Shown here: positions 13,803-21,834 of the stretch, piece after piece | Layout of the letters: the number at the start of each line of letters is the position of its first letter | Position numbering within the stretch: the first letter of the stretch is position 1 | NCBI GenBank assembly: GCA_002327725.1 | Contig: DCXP01000055.1 | Location: forward strand, 1-32,329 | From: Proteobacteria bacterium UBA2133 | Lineage (GTDB): Bacteria; Pseudomonadota; Gammaproteobacteria; Arenicellales; UBA868 | DNA: 32,329 nucleotides | Reading direction: 5' to 3' | The notes under the pieces: generated by a model | What the model was told of the DNA's origin: nothing | Seen by the model: only the letters and a program-made list of their open reading frames with translations | The model's database searches: none | Program-made: the position numbers and the translations under genes

Positions 13803-14551
13803 CCGCAAGAGTGATTCCATGTCTTGACTGCCGGGACGGCAGGGTCGTCAAGGGTATCAAGTTCCAGGGCTTAAGAGATGCAGGATGCCCGGTCGAGTTG
13901 TCCATGAACTATGAGCGTCAGGGCGCCGACGAACTGATTCTGCTTGATGTGTCCGCGACTCCCGAGGGCCGCAGTCATCAACATGAGACGGTACGCAAAG
14001 TCCGGGAGGGGCTGAGTATTCCGCTGACCTGCGGCGGCGGTGTCCGGGTGACCGATGATGCGGGCCTCTTGCTCGACGCAGGGGCCGACAAAGTCAGTGT
14101 AAACACCGCTGCCGTGGTGAAACCTGAGCTCATTGATGACCTGGCGTTACGTTATGGGAGCCAATGCACCGTGGTCGCGATAGATGCGGTCCGACAGAAC
14201 GGCGGAGGGTGGGAAGTCGTGGTGCAATCCGGACGCGAGCGCACCGGCCGGGATGTTATCCAGTGGGCAAAAGAAGTTGTCGCAAGGGGCAGCGGTGAAA
14301 TCATGCTGACCAGCTGGGACCGTGACGGCACACGCTCCGGCTATGAACTCGATCTGCTGAGCGCCGTCAGTGAGGCGGTGACCGTCCCCGTGATTGCATC
14401 CGGAGGCGCCGCCAATCCGGAGCACCTGGTCGATGCGCTCAAAGCCGGCGCGAATGCCGTGCTGGCAGCATCCATTTTCCACGATGGCGAGTACACGGTG
14501 GCAAGCCTGAAAGCGGTACTGCAGGATGCCGGTGTGGAGGTCCGTCCATGA
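13796..14551 (+). CDS. hisF: Imidazole glycerol phosphate synthase, cyclase subunit
   Basis: The 251-residue (beta/alpha)8 barrel joins PRFAR with ammonia from HisH to give imidazole glycerol phosphate and AICAR. The start MLTARVIPCLDCRDGRVVKG carries catalytic Asp11, and the second catalytic Asp130 lies in TVVAIDAVRQNG. TSWDRDGTRSGYE and PVIASGGAANPEHL form the phosphate-binding loops. The start overlaps the end of hisH, and its last four bases overlap the following gene (ATGA). HisF precedes HisA here, unlike the enteric order. Confidence 0.95.
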   Translation: MLTARVIPCLDCRDGRVVKGIKFQGLRDAGCPVELSMNYERQGADELILLDVSATPEGRSHQHETVRKVREGLSIPLTCGGGVRVTDDAGLLLDAGADKVSVNTAAVVKPELIDDLALRYGSQCTVVAIDAVRQNGGGWEVVVQSGRERTGRDVIQWAKEVVARGSGEIMLTSWDRDGTRSGYELDLLSAVSEAVTVPVIASGGAANPEHLVDALKAGANAVLAASIFHDGEYTVASLKAVLQDAGVEVRP

Positions 14552-15825
14552 TTATTCCTTCTATTGATTTACAGAACGGACATGCAGTCCAGCTCATCGG
14601 CGGCAAGGAAAAGGCGCTGGATGCAGGAGACCCGTGCCCGATTGCTGAGTGCTTTGGCAGAGTGGGTGAGGTCGCGGTTATTGATCTTGATGCCGCTCTT
14701 GGCACGGGAAGCAATCGGGAAACGATTCTGGATCTTCTCAAGCGGGCACCGTGCCGCGTGGGCGGCGGTATCCGGGATCTAAAAACCGCCAGGTTCTGGC
14801 TCGACGCGGGTGCGCGAAAGATCATTCTGGGCACAGCCGCAGAACCCGAGCTTCTAAGCCAGCTTCCGCGGGATCGGGTGATTGCCGCACTGGATGCTGT
14901 TGATGGCGATATCGTCGTCGAAGGCTGGACCAAAAAGACAGGTCGAGGCGTCCTTGACCGGATGCAGGAACTTAAAGCCTATGTCGGGGGATTTCTGGTC
15001 ACCTTCGTCGAGCGGGAAGGGCGCCTTGGGGGTATCGATGAATCGGGCATCAAAGAGCTTGTCGATGCGGCGGACGATGCGGCCTTAACGGTTGCAGGCG
15101 GCGTCGCAACGGCCCAAGACGTGGGGCGTATTGATGCCCTGGGGGCCGATGCACAGGTCGGCATGGCGCTTTATACGAACCGGTTTGATCTCGCCGATGC
15201 GACCGCCGCGTGCCTTAAGACCGACCGCGAAGACGGGCTGTGGACAACGGTGGTCGTCGATGAGTCAGGCCTCGCCCTTGGGCTCGCCTACTCCGATGTC
15301 GACAGTCTTCGGGTCGCCATCAATGAGGGCAAAGGGGCTTACCATTCGCGCTCGCGTAATGCACTCTGGATAAAAGGGGCGACCTCTGGAGCCGTTCAAA
15401 AACTCCACCGCATAGAACTCGACTGCGACCGGGACACCCTGCGTTTTTCGGTCAGTCAGTCGGGCCCGGGATTCTGTCATCTCGAAAGATCATCATGCTG
15501 GGGGGATTCAACCGGGCTGCAGCGTCTTGAATCCACCTTGTGGGATCGAAAGACGGCAGCAGTGGAAGGCTCCTATACCGGACGACTGCTCGCAGAGGAG
15601 GGACTGCTTGCAGCAAAGCTTGGCGAGGAAGCAGAGGAGCTGGCGCAGGCGGATGGCGTTTCAGAGGTCATCCATGAAGCGGCGGATCTTATCTATTTCG
15701 CGATGGTTGCCATGGCCCGGGCAGGTGTCCGGATGACAGACGTCGAAAGCGAGCTGGATCGCCGTGCGCTGAAGATCACCAGACGCAGCGGTAATCCGAA
15801 AGCATCCTACCAGGGAGGGAACTAG
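14548..15825 (+). CDS. hisA: HisA-HisI-HisE fusion (isomerase, PR-AMP cyclohydrolase, PR-ATP pyrophosphohydrolase)
   Basis: One 425-residue frame holds three enzymes. Residues 1-222 are the HisA barrel (MIIPSIDLQNG with Asp7, VGGGIRDL, ALDAVDG with Asp116, VAGGVAT). Residues 228-320 are HisI, with LAYSDVDSLR, YHSRSRNALWIKGATSG, the metal motif DCDRD (292-296) and Cys310/Cys317. Residues 325-412 are HisE, with SYTGRLL, KLGEEAEEL and HEAADLIY. It would perform steps 2, 3 and 4 of the pathway in one chain. The HisA part is divergent: the usual TxxxxDG segment reads TFVEREGRLGG, with Glu where Asp is common. There is no stop or frame change between domains. Confidence 0.92.
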   Translation: MIIPSIDLQNGHAVQLIGGKEKALDAGDPCPIAECFGRVGEVAVIDLDAALGTGSNRETILDLLKRAPCRVGGGIRDLKTARFWLDAGARKIILGTAAEPELLSQLPRDRVIAALDAVDGDIVVEGWTKKTGRGVLDRMQELKAYVGGFLVTFVEREGRLGGIDESGIKELVDAADDAALTVAGGVATAQDVGRIDALGADAQVGMALYTNRFDLADATAACLKTDREDGLWTTVVVDESGLALGLAYSDVDSLRVAINEGKGAYHSRSRNALWIKGATSGAVQKLHRIELDCDRDTLRFSVSQSGPGFCHLERSSCWGDSTGLQRLESTLWDRKTAAVEGSYTGRLLAEEGLLAAKLGEEAEELAQADGVSEVIHEAADLIYFAMVAMARAGVRMTDVESELDRRALKITRRSGNPKASYQGGN

Positions 15826-15828
15826 GTG

Positions 15829-17085
15829 ATGGCAACACTCAAGATCAAGACGCTCTCTGAATTGGGAACGCTGCAGCGGGAACCTGTCGATGCCAAAACC
15901 TATAGCGCGGCCGTGGATATTGTCGAGCGCGTCAGAGCGGGAGGCCGGCAGGCTTTGCTTGAGGAGGCGAAGCGCCTCGGCGACATAAGCCCCGGGCAAT
16001 CCATTACCTACGACCGTGACGCACTCGAATCAGCGGCCGAGGATCTGGATGATCACGACCGGGGAGTCCTGGAGCGGACAGCGCACAGGATCGAGGCATT
16101 TGCCGGCGCCCAGCGCAGCCAGCTTCTGGATCTCGAGATGGAAATTCCAGGAGGGAGGGCAGGGCACACCTTTGCCCCGGTGGAATCTGCCGGCTGTTAC
16201 GCACCGGGCGGCCGCTTTTCACTTCCCTCGTCAGTATTGATGACGGCCGTGACTGCCCGTGTCGCCGGGGTCGAGCGCGTCCTGGTCGCATCACCAAAGC
16301 CGACGCCGGTGACCCTGGCTGCGGCCGGCATTGCCGGGGCGGATTGCCTCGTGGCCCTCGGCGGAGCCCAGGTTATTGGCGCCATGGCCTTTGGTGTCGA
16401 AGGGGTGAGCGCGTGTGACGTGATTGTCGGGCCCGGCAACCGCTGGGTCACTGCCGCCAAAAGGTACGTCTCCGGATATGTCGGGATTGATATGCTGGCG
16501 GGTCCCTCGGAACTTGTCGTCTGGGCAGATAAAAATGCAGATGCCAAAGTCATCGCCGCTGATCTTATTGCCCAGGCGGAGCATGATACCGATGCGCTTC
16601 CGGTTCTGGTGACCACTTCGGGCCCCCTGATCTCGGGGGTGAACAGCGCACTTCGAGACCAGTTGAAATCCCTCCCGGGCCGGGAAACCGCGGCAGTTGC
16701 CCTGGCGAGCGGCTATGCTGTTCTGGTTGATTCGGTCGAGGAGGCGGCGCAAGCCTGCAATCGCCTGGCTCCGGAGCACCTTGAGGTTCATGTTGAAGAT
16801 CCCGAAGGCGCGGCATCAGGATTAAATCATTACGGAACCCTGTTTCTCGGCCGCGGGGCAGCCGAGGTATTCGGAGATTACGGGGTTGGGCCCAACCATG
16901 TCCTGCCAACCGGGGGGAATGCGCGCTTTTCCGCCGGGCTTTCCGTACTGACCTTCCTGCGTATGCGCACCTGGATGTCGAGCGGAGCAGGCCCTGATAA
17001 AGATCTAATTCGCGATACCGCCGCGCTCGCCCGGCTCGAGAGTCTTGAAGGTCACGCGAGAGCTGCAGAAGCCCGTCTCGGATAG
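15829..17085 (+). CDS. hisD: Histidinol dehydrogenase
   Basis: The 418-residue zinc enzyme makes the last two NAD-dependent oxidations from histidinol to histidine. Visible motifs are GCYAPGGRFSLPSSVLM, GGAQVIGAMAFG, VGPGNRWVTAAKRYV, GIDMLAGPSELVV, the zinc/active-site AQAEHDTDALP (Gln249, His252), LAPEHLEVHV (Glu316, His317), GDYGVGPNHVLPTGGNARFS and the terminal LEGHARAAEARL. ATG 15829 is preferred to GTG 15826; both follow GGGAGGG. It is the last gene of the operon, whereas hisD is second in enteric bacteria. The stop is followed by 61 more open codons in frame. Confidence 0.95.
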   Translation: MATLKIKTLSELGTLQREPVDAKTYSAAVDIVERVRAGGRQALLEEAKRLGDISPGQSITYDRDALESAAEDLDDHDRGVLERTAHRIEAFAGAQRSQLLDLEMEIPGGRAGHTFAPVESAGCYAPGGRFSLPSSVLMTAVTARVAGVERVLVASPKPTPVTLAAAGIAGADCLVALGGAQVIGAMAFGVEGVSACDVIVGPGNRWVTAAKRYVSGYVGIDMLAGPSELVVWADKNADAKVIAADLIAQAEHDTDALPVLVTTSGPLISGVNSALRDQLKSLPGRETAAVALASGYAVLVDSVEEAAQACNRLAPEHLEVHVEDPEGAASGLNHYGTLFLGRGAAEVFGDYGVGPNHVLPTGGNARFSAGLSVLTFLRMRTWMSSGAGPDKDLIRDTAALARLESLEGHARAAEARLG

Positions 17086-17271
17086 TCGCTTTCGCGCTTC
17101 AGACAGCTTTTCGTCCGTAAAAGCTGCCGTCAAGGTCCACCGTTTTTGGCAGCGGCTGACCAGAGTCTGGCGGTGCGCGCCCTCAAGCCGGTCAACTGGA
17201 TAACGTTCGAGATCCACGATGAAGGAAATAATGCTGAACTGATGGAAATTACTGTTGTCAACAATGAGTAG
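17086..17271 (+). other. Open frame continuing after the hisD stop
   Basis: After the hisD TAG the same frame stays open for 61 codons, to a TAG at 17269. The last part reads RALKPVNWITFEIHDEGNNA and then ELMEITVVNNE, which looks like genuine protein sequence, but there is no ATG or ribosome site for it and I do not recognise it. It may be a gene remnant or chance. A hairpin CAGCTTTT / AAAAGCTG lies at 17104-17126. Confidence 0.25.
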
Positions 17272-17312
17272 GCCTAAATCTGCCCGGGTCTACAGTCCCC
17301 TAAACTGGGATG

Positions 17313-17371
17313 TTTCTTTGGTATTCCTCATCCAGTTGAGCCGCGCTAAAGACCGGCGTATGCTTTGAGGC
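17313..17371 (+). promoter_or_regulatory. Promoter of the Nif11-type gene with conserved upstream element
   Basis: -35 TTGAGC (17336-17341) and -10 TATGCT (17359-17364), exactly 17 bases apart. The preceding element (TTTCTTTGG, then TATTCC and CATCCAG) matches that before the GFA gene at 7848, with only 4 differences in 32 bases up to CCGC. The same spacing and the GGCGTAT at the -10 show that the whole promoter, not only an operator, is shared. Confidence 0.65.
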
Positions 17372-17391
17372 GCAAATACAGGAGAGTCCTT

Positions 17392-17685
17392 ATGAGCAGA
17401 GAAAGCCTTGACGAATTTATCCAGAAGATTCTGGACACTGAAGCACTTCAGACAACCATCGGGGACGAGATTGATTCCGAATCCCTCATCGCTCTCGGCG
17501 CAGAACACGGTTTTGAGTTCAGTGCAGGGGACTTGATAGAGCATGTTGAGTTGAGTGAGCAAGCGTTGGAAGGCGTGGCAGGTGGAGCGCTTTCAGTATG
17601 TACAAATGTAGCTTCCATGACCGCCGAGCCTTCCGATAGTCAAAAATTCAGATGGATAAAAGGGGGGGTAGGGTCACTCCCTTAG
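17392..17685 (+). CDS. Nif11-type leader RiPP precursor
   Basis: 97 residues. Residues 1-65 are a Nif11-like leader: LDEFIQKILDTEALQ, then ALGAEHGFEFSAGDLIE, ending ELSEQALEGVAGG. This is the usual form of NHLP/Nif11 leaders cut after Gly-Gly. The core is 32 residues and starts ALSVCTNVASMT. It has one cysteine (Cys70) and several Ser/Thr, and ends FRWIKGGVGSLP. GGAG lies seven bases before the ATG. No lanthionine synthetase, cyclodehydratase, radical-SAM maturase or C39 exporter is in the window, so the enzymes would have to act from elsewhere. Modification type cannot be predicted. Confidence 0.75.
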   Translation: MSRESLDEFIQKILDTEALQTTIGDEIDSESLIALGAEHGFEFSAGDLIEHVELSEQALEGVAGGALSVCTNVASMTAEPSDSQKFRWIKGGVGSLP

Positions 17686-17856
17686 GGCAGTGCTTTCGCG
17701 TCGAGCTACGCGGAAAACCACATAACAAAGCGGTTCCTCTTTATATCAACTGCTGTTGGAAGGTTTCCCTCGACCCCGAGATAAGGCCACGCTTTGACTG
17801 AATTGCGGCTTCACACTATGCTCAATAGACATTCGAAAGTTAGAAGAGGAATAGTT

Positions 17857-18231
17857 ATGTCGACGCTAGAAAAAAAATCATGGTCAAATCCCGATGGGAC
17901 GCTTACTCCAGACAAAACGCATGCGGCCAACATCAATTTCGGTGCCGTAACGCTTACCAAAGCGAATATGCAGCCAGGATGGAAGTGGTCGGAATGTATC
18001 AAGCCTCATGTTGGCACTGAAAGTTGCCAGGCTGGGCATATAGGCCTGCTTCTTCAAGGCCAGATTCACGTGGTTTCCGATGATGGGTCTGAACTGACCA
18101 TCAATGCAGGAGATGCCTATCGTTTGGCTCCAGGACACGACGCCTGGGTTGTCGGAGACGAACCCGCCGTCGGGGTTGAGTTTTCGACGGACAAAAAAGA
18201 GTTCGCAGCCTGGACGCGTGGCGAGGGCTAA
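17857..18231 (+). CDS. Cupin-domain protein
   Basis: 124 residues; the start at MSTLEKKSW follows GAAGAGGA, which decides it over upstream in-frame ATGs. The protein has a cupin barrel: ANMQPGWKWSECIKPHVG, then GHIGLLLQGQIHVVSDDGSE and INAGDAYRLAPGHDAWVVGDEP. The first metal motif is incomplete (H-x-G-x-x-x-C in place of HxH), so metal binding is uncertain. Many such proteins are single-gene stress or metabolic accessories of unknown role. It lies 171 bases after the Nif11-type precursor on the same strand, with no obvious terminator between them. Confidence 0.78.
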   Translation: MSTLEKKSWSNPDGTLTPDKTHAANINFGAVTLTKANMQPGWKWSECIKPHVGTESCQAGHIGLLLQGQIHVVSDDGSELTINAGDAYRLAPGHDAWVVGDEPAVGVEFSTDKKEFAAWTRGEG

Positions 18232-18280
18232 TTTCTAGCCAACGTCGATCGGCCAGTGGCCCGCTAGAGGGCGCAGCAAG

Positions 18281-18309
18281 CCCCAGCACGCTCTAAAGGG
18301 GTGCTGGGG
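18281..18309. terminator. Inverted repeat between cupin and TRAP permease genes
   Basis: CCCCAGCAC (18281-18289) and GTGCTGGGG (18301-18309), a 9-bp perfect stem with an 11-base loop, lie between convergent genes. There is no clean T-run on either side, so terminator function is likely only from position. The remaining bases to 18474 hold a 51-codon minus-strand frame (18448-18293) without known relatives. Confidence 0.45.
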
Positions 18310-18474
18310 TGTGCTCGTTCTGCCAAGGTATTCTGGTTCGAACCAAACTGGGGCCGATGGCGTTGGCGATGAAACGGCGTCCGAACATTGCGGAAACCGC
18401 CTCACCAAATTCTGCCGGGCCGTTATGCCTGATGGCACTGTCAGTCATCTCAACTGTTAGCGGGAAATAGCGAC

Positions 18475-20229
18475 TCAGAATAACAGTAACAAAAAGCCGC
18501 AACCGGCGAGCAGCAAGCGTCGCCACAAAACCATCGGAGCAATGACTCCATAGGCAATCGCCGATAAACTCAAACCAATCTTTACGGAGGCGATCAGCGC
18601 TCTGACGGGCGCATGTTCCAGCGCGATCAGATCCGGATTCGCGACCATGCCAAGGGGTACCAGGTAGAGCCCGATGCCCAGTGCCATCGCGCTTACGGCG
18701 ACCTTCAGCCAGTTCTCATTGACCATGCCGGCGGCGATGAACACCGCGCCGCATACTGGCGGGGTTATCGTCGACAGCAGTGCAAACCAGAAGACAAAGA
18801 GATGCGTGGTCAGCAGGTCCAGCCCAAGATTCTGTAACGCGGGTCCGGCCACGGATACGCAGATTATGTACGCCGCTGTAGTTGGCACTTCCATACCCAG
18901 CAGCAGGCATGCCAATGCGGTAAGGAGTAACGCTGGCCACAACTGATCACCCGACACCGATATGATCAACGACGTGATCTTGATGCCGAGTCCGGTCTGC
19001 CCGAGTACGCCGATCACGATACTGGCGCAGAGAATGATCGCCGCAATCGTGGCGATCTGAGTGCCGGAATTGATGCAGGCGCTCTCCAGCCGTTCAAGTG
19101 TTCGCGGAAGAGAAAAGCTGAGTCGCTTGTCGAAACTCAAAAGCACAAAGGCGGAAACGATAGCGACACAGGCCGCGTACTGTGGTGTATAACCACCCAC
19201 CAGCATGCGCTCCAGCAGAATCGTGAAGGGTATTAAAAAGAACAGCGTAGTAATCAGTACAACGCGAAGTTCGGGCTGATCTTCTTTGGCCAGCCCGCCC
19301 AGATGGTAACGACGGGTGTAGGCGTTGATGCCGGCCCAGACGGTTATGAAATAGAGCAGGGCGGGCAATAGTGCTGCTGCCATGATGCCGGTGTAGGGCA
19401 CTCCGGTCAGCTCTACCATGACAAAGGCGCCAGCACCCATGAGCGGCGGCATGATCTGACCGCCTGAGGATGCCACGGCTTCGACTGCGCCCGCGAGGCG
19501 CTTTGGATAACCGAGACGGGTCATCGCCGGCATCGTTATGGCGCCGGTTGAGGCGACGTTAGCCGAAGCGGAGCCGGAGATGGAGCCGAAAAGGGCAGAG
19601 GAAAGAACCGAGACCTTGGCAGCGCCCCCCTTCAGGCGGCCGGCTGCGGCAGTCGCCAGATTCATGAAGCCCTGGCCGGCTTCGCCGGCGTTGAGGGCTG
19701 CACCGAAGATGACAAAAATCGCGACGATACTGACGGAGATACCGGTGAGTTTTCCCCAGATTCCTCCTTCGGCAATGGTCAGGGTGCCGAGAAAACTTCG
19801 CAGAGGAAGCCCCGGGTGGCCGAACTCACCTGGCAGGTGTTGTCCCCAGAGTCCGTAGGCCAGTGCCAGTGCCGCCACAAGCGGCAGAGGCCAGCTGATC
19901 GCTCGGCGCGCCATCTCGAGAACAGTCAGAAGCAGCGTTATCGCTACTGCTGTCTGGAATGCTCCGTTCAGATAGCCGTACTGATCCGACAACGCCGATT
20001 GATTGAATACGATATAGAGGCAGCATGCGACTCCGACTGCCGCCAGGAGTGCGCCGCTCGCACGCTCGGCCCTGCTTCGTGAAACGAATATGAAAACCCA
20101 GGGCAAAGCCAGCGCCATATGTAATGGACGACTCACCAGATTGGGTGCCAGCCCGCTGAAGATGAGCGAGATATGGAACACGATTGAGGTCGCGCCCAGG
20201 ATTATCCACAGACTTCTTGAAAGCGACAT
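18475..20229 (-). CDS. TRAP transporter fused permease, TAXI type
   Basis: The 584-residue, very hydrophobic protein combines the small (DctQ-like) and large (DctM-like) TRAP membrane subunits, as is normal for TAXI-type systems. The large-subunit signatures are clear: FGSISGSASANVASTGAITMP, EAVASSGGQIMPPLMGAGAF, LGMEVPTTAAYII and STITPPVCGAVFIAAG. It drives ion-coupled uptake of a substrate delivered by the periplasmic TAXI protein encoded just upstream. I start it at MSLSRSLW; a GTG ten codons earlier is possible but sits inside a GTGTGC/GCACAC hairpin (20244-20259). A terminator hairpin separates it from the binding-protein gene. Confidence 0.9.
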   Translation of the reverse strand: MSLSRSLWIILGATSIVFHISLIFSGLAPNLVSRPLHMALALPWVFIFVSRSRAERASGALLAAVGVACCLYIVFNQSALSDQYGYLNGAFQTAVAITLLLTVLEMARRAISWPLPLVAALALAYGLWGQHLPGEFGHPGLPLRSFLGTLTIAEGGIWGKLTGISVSIVAIFVIFGAALNAGEAGQGFMNLATAAAGRLKGGAAKVSVLSSALFGSISGSASANVASTGAITMPAMTRLGYPKRLAGAVEAVASSGGQIMPPLMGAGAFVMVELTGVPYTGIMAAALLPALLYFITVWAGINAYTRRYHLGGLAKEDQPELRVVLITTLFFLIPFTILLERMLVGGYTPQYAACVAIVSAFVLLSFDKRLSFSLPRTLERLESACINSGTQIATIAAIILCASIVIGVLGQTGLGIKITSLIISVSGDQLWPALLLTALACLLLGMEVPTTAAYIICVSVAGPALQNLGLDLLTTHLFVFWFALLSTITPPVCGAVFIAAGMVNENWLKVAVSAMALGIGLYLVPLGMVANPDLIALEHAPVRALIASVKIGLSLSAIAYGVIAPMVLWRRLLLAGCGFLLLLF

Positions 20230-20305
20230 ACTAAGGAAGAAGTGTGTGCAACCGCACACGAGACGTTGGGCCAGGCTTAAGGCGCGAAACCCAACCGACA
20301 GTACT

Positions 20306-20337
20306 AAACCCCCGTCCCACGCACGGAACGGGGGTTT
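20306..20337 (-). terminator. Hairpin between TAXI binding protein and permease
   Basis: AAACCCCCGT and ACGGGGGTTT form a perfect 10-bp stem with a 12-base loop, six bases after the binding-protein stop. The T-run on the minus strand is only TTT. It probably causes partial termination or 3' protection, so that more binding protein than permease is made. Confidence 0.75.
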
Positions 20338-20343
20338 GCAGGA

Positions 20344-21300
20344 CTAACTACCCTCAGGCAGGCTCATACCCGCTTCTTGGTAGTAGCGTTTTGCACCCGG
20401 ATGAACCTTGCCGTAGATATTCTCCAGCAAGGTACCCGAAACGCCGTTCCACCACGCAGTGGCCGCGCCCATATCTGATTTTTGCTCCCAGTAGGTCTTG
20501 GTCAACTGATAAGCGGTTTCGTCGTCCATGCTGGTAGTCGTATGCGCCACGACCGGCAACGACGTGGTCACGATTTCGTGATCGACACCCGCGTAAGTAC
20601 CGGCGGGGATCACCAGTCTGGTGCGCTTGGTCTTGGCAATCTGCTCGTCAGATAGCGAAAGCACCGTCACCCCGACACTGGCGGCCGCTTCGATAACGTT
20701 GGGAGCGGGGTAAGAGCCGGCGGTAACGAAACCATCGATCTGCTTGTTTTTCAATGCCGGTACCGCGTTGTTGAGTTCGACATCAGCCAGGGTTACCTTG
20801 CCTTCAAGACCAAACAGCTTCAGGTATTTCGCACCCTCTTTCGCACCAAAGGATCCCTTGCCGATGAGCACGGTTTTGCCCTCAAGGTCGGCAAAGGTTG
20901 ACACTCCGCTGTCTGCACGCATGACGAAATGCATGGTGAGCGATGGGATCGGGAACAGGGCCCGAATTTCATCGAACTTCGGATTGCTTTTATCCTTGAA
21001 CATCGCCTTGCCGCCCTGGGCCAATCGGATCAGCACCGGTGGCGTAGTGAATACGTAGTTGCCGGTGCGTACCGCAGACTCCATGACATTCTGCACCGAC
21101 CCCTGACTCTCTTCTACGGTTACGATGATATTGCCGTTAGACCCATTCTTCATTGCCTCGGCAATTTGCACCGCCATCTGATAGTAGGATGAGGTGCTTT
21201 TCGCGGATTTATAGGTGACCCTGGTCTCCGCCTGGGCTGCTGTTACACCCAGGCATATGCCGGCAACAACCGCAATGACGGGCTTGATAATCGAACGCAT
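20344..21300 (-). CDS. TAXI family TRAP substrate-binding protein
   Basis: 318 residues with a signal peptide (MRSIIKPVIAVVAGICLG... cleaved after AAQA). Typical TAXI features are TYKSAKSTSSYYQMAVQIAEAM at the front, SQGSVQNVMES, VSTFADLEGKTVLIGKGSFGAKE and VDHEIVTTSLPVVAHTTT near the end. It should bind the substrate in the periplasm and hand it to the fused permease. GGAGAAAACC lies upstream of the ATG. Its neighbours are corrinoid methyltransferase genes, so a methylated amine or related organic compound is a fair guess for the ligand. TAXI proteins are otherwise known for glutamate or other carboxylates. Confidence 0.9.
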   Translation of the reverse strand: MRSIIKPVIAVVAGICLGVTAAQAETRVTYKSAKSTSSYYQMAVQIAEAMKNGSNGNIIVTVEESQGSVQNVMESAVRTGNYVFTTPPVLIRLAQGGKAMFKDKSNPKFDEIRALFPIPSLTMHFVMRADSGVSTFADLEGKTVLIGKGSFGAKEGAKYLKLFGLEGKVTLADVELNNAVPALKNKQIDGFVTAGSYPAPNVIEAAASVGVTVLSLSDEQIAKTKRTRLVIPAGTYAGVDHEIVTTSLPVVAHTTTSMDDETAYQLTKTYWEQKSDMGAATAWWNGVSGTLLENIYGKVHPGAKRYYQEAGMSLPEGS

Positions 21301-21564
21301 GGTTTTCTCCTTTGGATTACTGAATACTGATAAAACGATTCTGCATTTTCTAGCAACGGAAGAATAAACGCCCTCTCCGGTCAGGTCTAGGGGTATCTGA
21401 GAGCTATTGCTTTGCCCGCTATCTGCTTGGCTACGTGTGTTTCGCTTGCTAAGGGCACCGCCTTCTGCGAATGCAGTCGATCAACTGTATTGGGTATCCA
21501 CGTCTCCATCTCTCCGATTTCCGGTAGAGTAGCGGGTCATAGCAAAAAGCGGGGGATATGCCGG

Positions 21565-21834
21565 GTGAGTATTACTGTTCTTGTGTCAGTGAAGGTAGCC
21601 GATTTCAATCAATGGAAAACCGTCTTTGATGGTCACGCGTCAGCGCGGGAGGCGGCTGGTATCCAGGGTACGCCCTACAGGAATCCCGATGATGACAGTA
21701 ACGCCGTTGTCATCGGAACCGCGCCGTCCAAAGAAGCGTTCATTTCGTTTTTCTCAGCACCCGAGATGCAGGAAATACAAAAAGAGGCGGGGGCGATGGG
21801 GCCCCCAGAAGTTAAGTTTCTTGAAGGAGCTTAA
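21565..21834 (+). CDS. Small ferredoxin-fold (alpha/beta-barrel) protein
   Basis: 89 residues from a GTG start with GGGGGA about 8 bases upstream; the longer in-frame ATG at 21412 adds sequence with no character of this fold. The beta-alpha-beta-beta-alpha order is visible: SITVLVSVKVADFNQWKTVF, a short helix with HASAREAAG, NAVVIGTAPSKEAFISFF and a helix with EMQEIQKEAG. This is the pattern of dimeric alpha/beta barrels seen near many catabolic genes. No catalytic residues can be named. It is divergent from the TAXI gene and is followed in the same frame by a flavoprotein remnant and then mttB. Confidence 0.7.
   Translation: MSITVLVSVKVADFNQWKTVFDGHASAREAAGIQGTPYRNPDDDSNAVVIGTAPSKEAFISFFSAPEMQEIQKEAGAMGPPEVKFLEGA

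Noticed and set aside
18293..18448. A 51-codon minus-strand frame after the TRAP permease (MTDSAIRHNGPAEFGEAVSA...).
   Set aside because: No ribosome site or known relatives; its end runs through the inverted repeat at 18281-18309. Possibly a remnant, but not supported.
21331..21350. AAAACGATT upstream of the TAXI gene as a second LacI-type operator.
   Set aside because: Only the core CGATT resembles the good site; the arms match at about half the positions.
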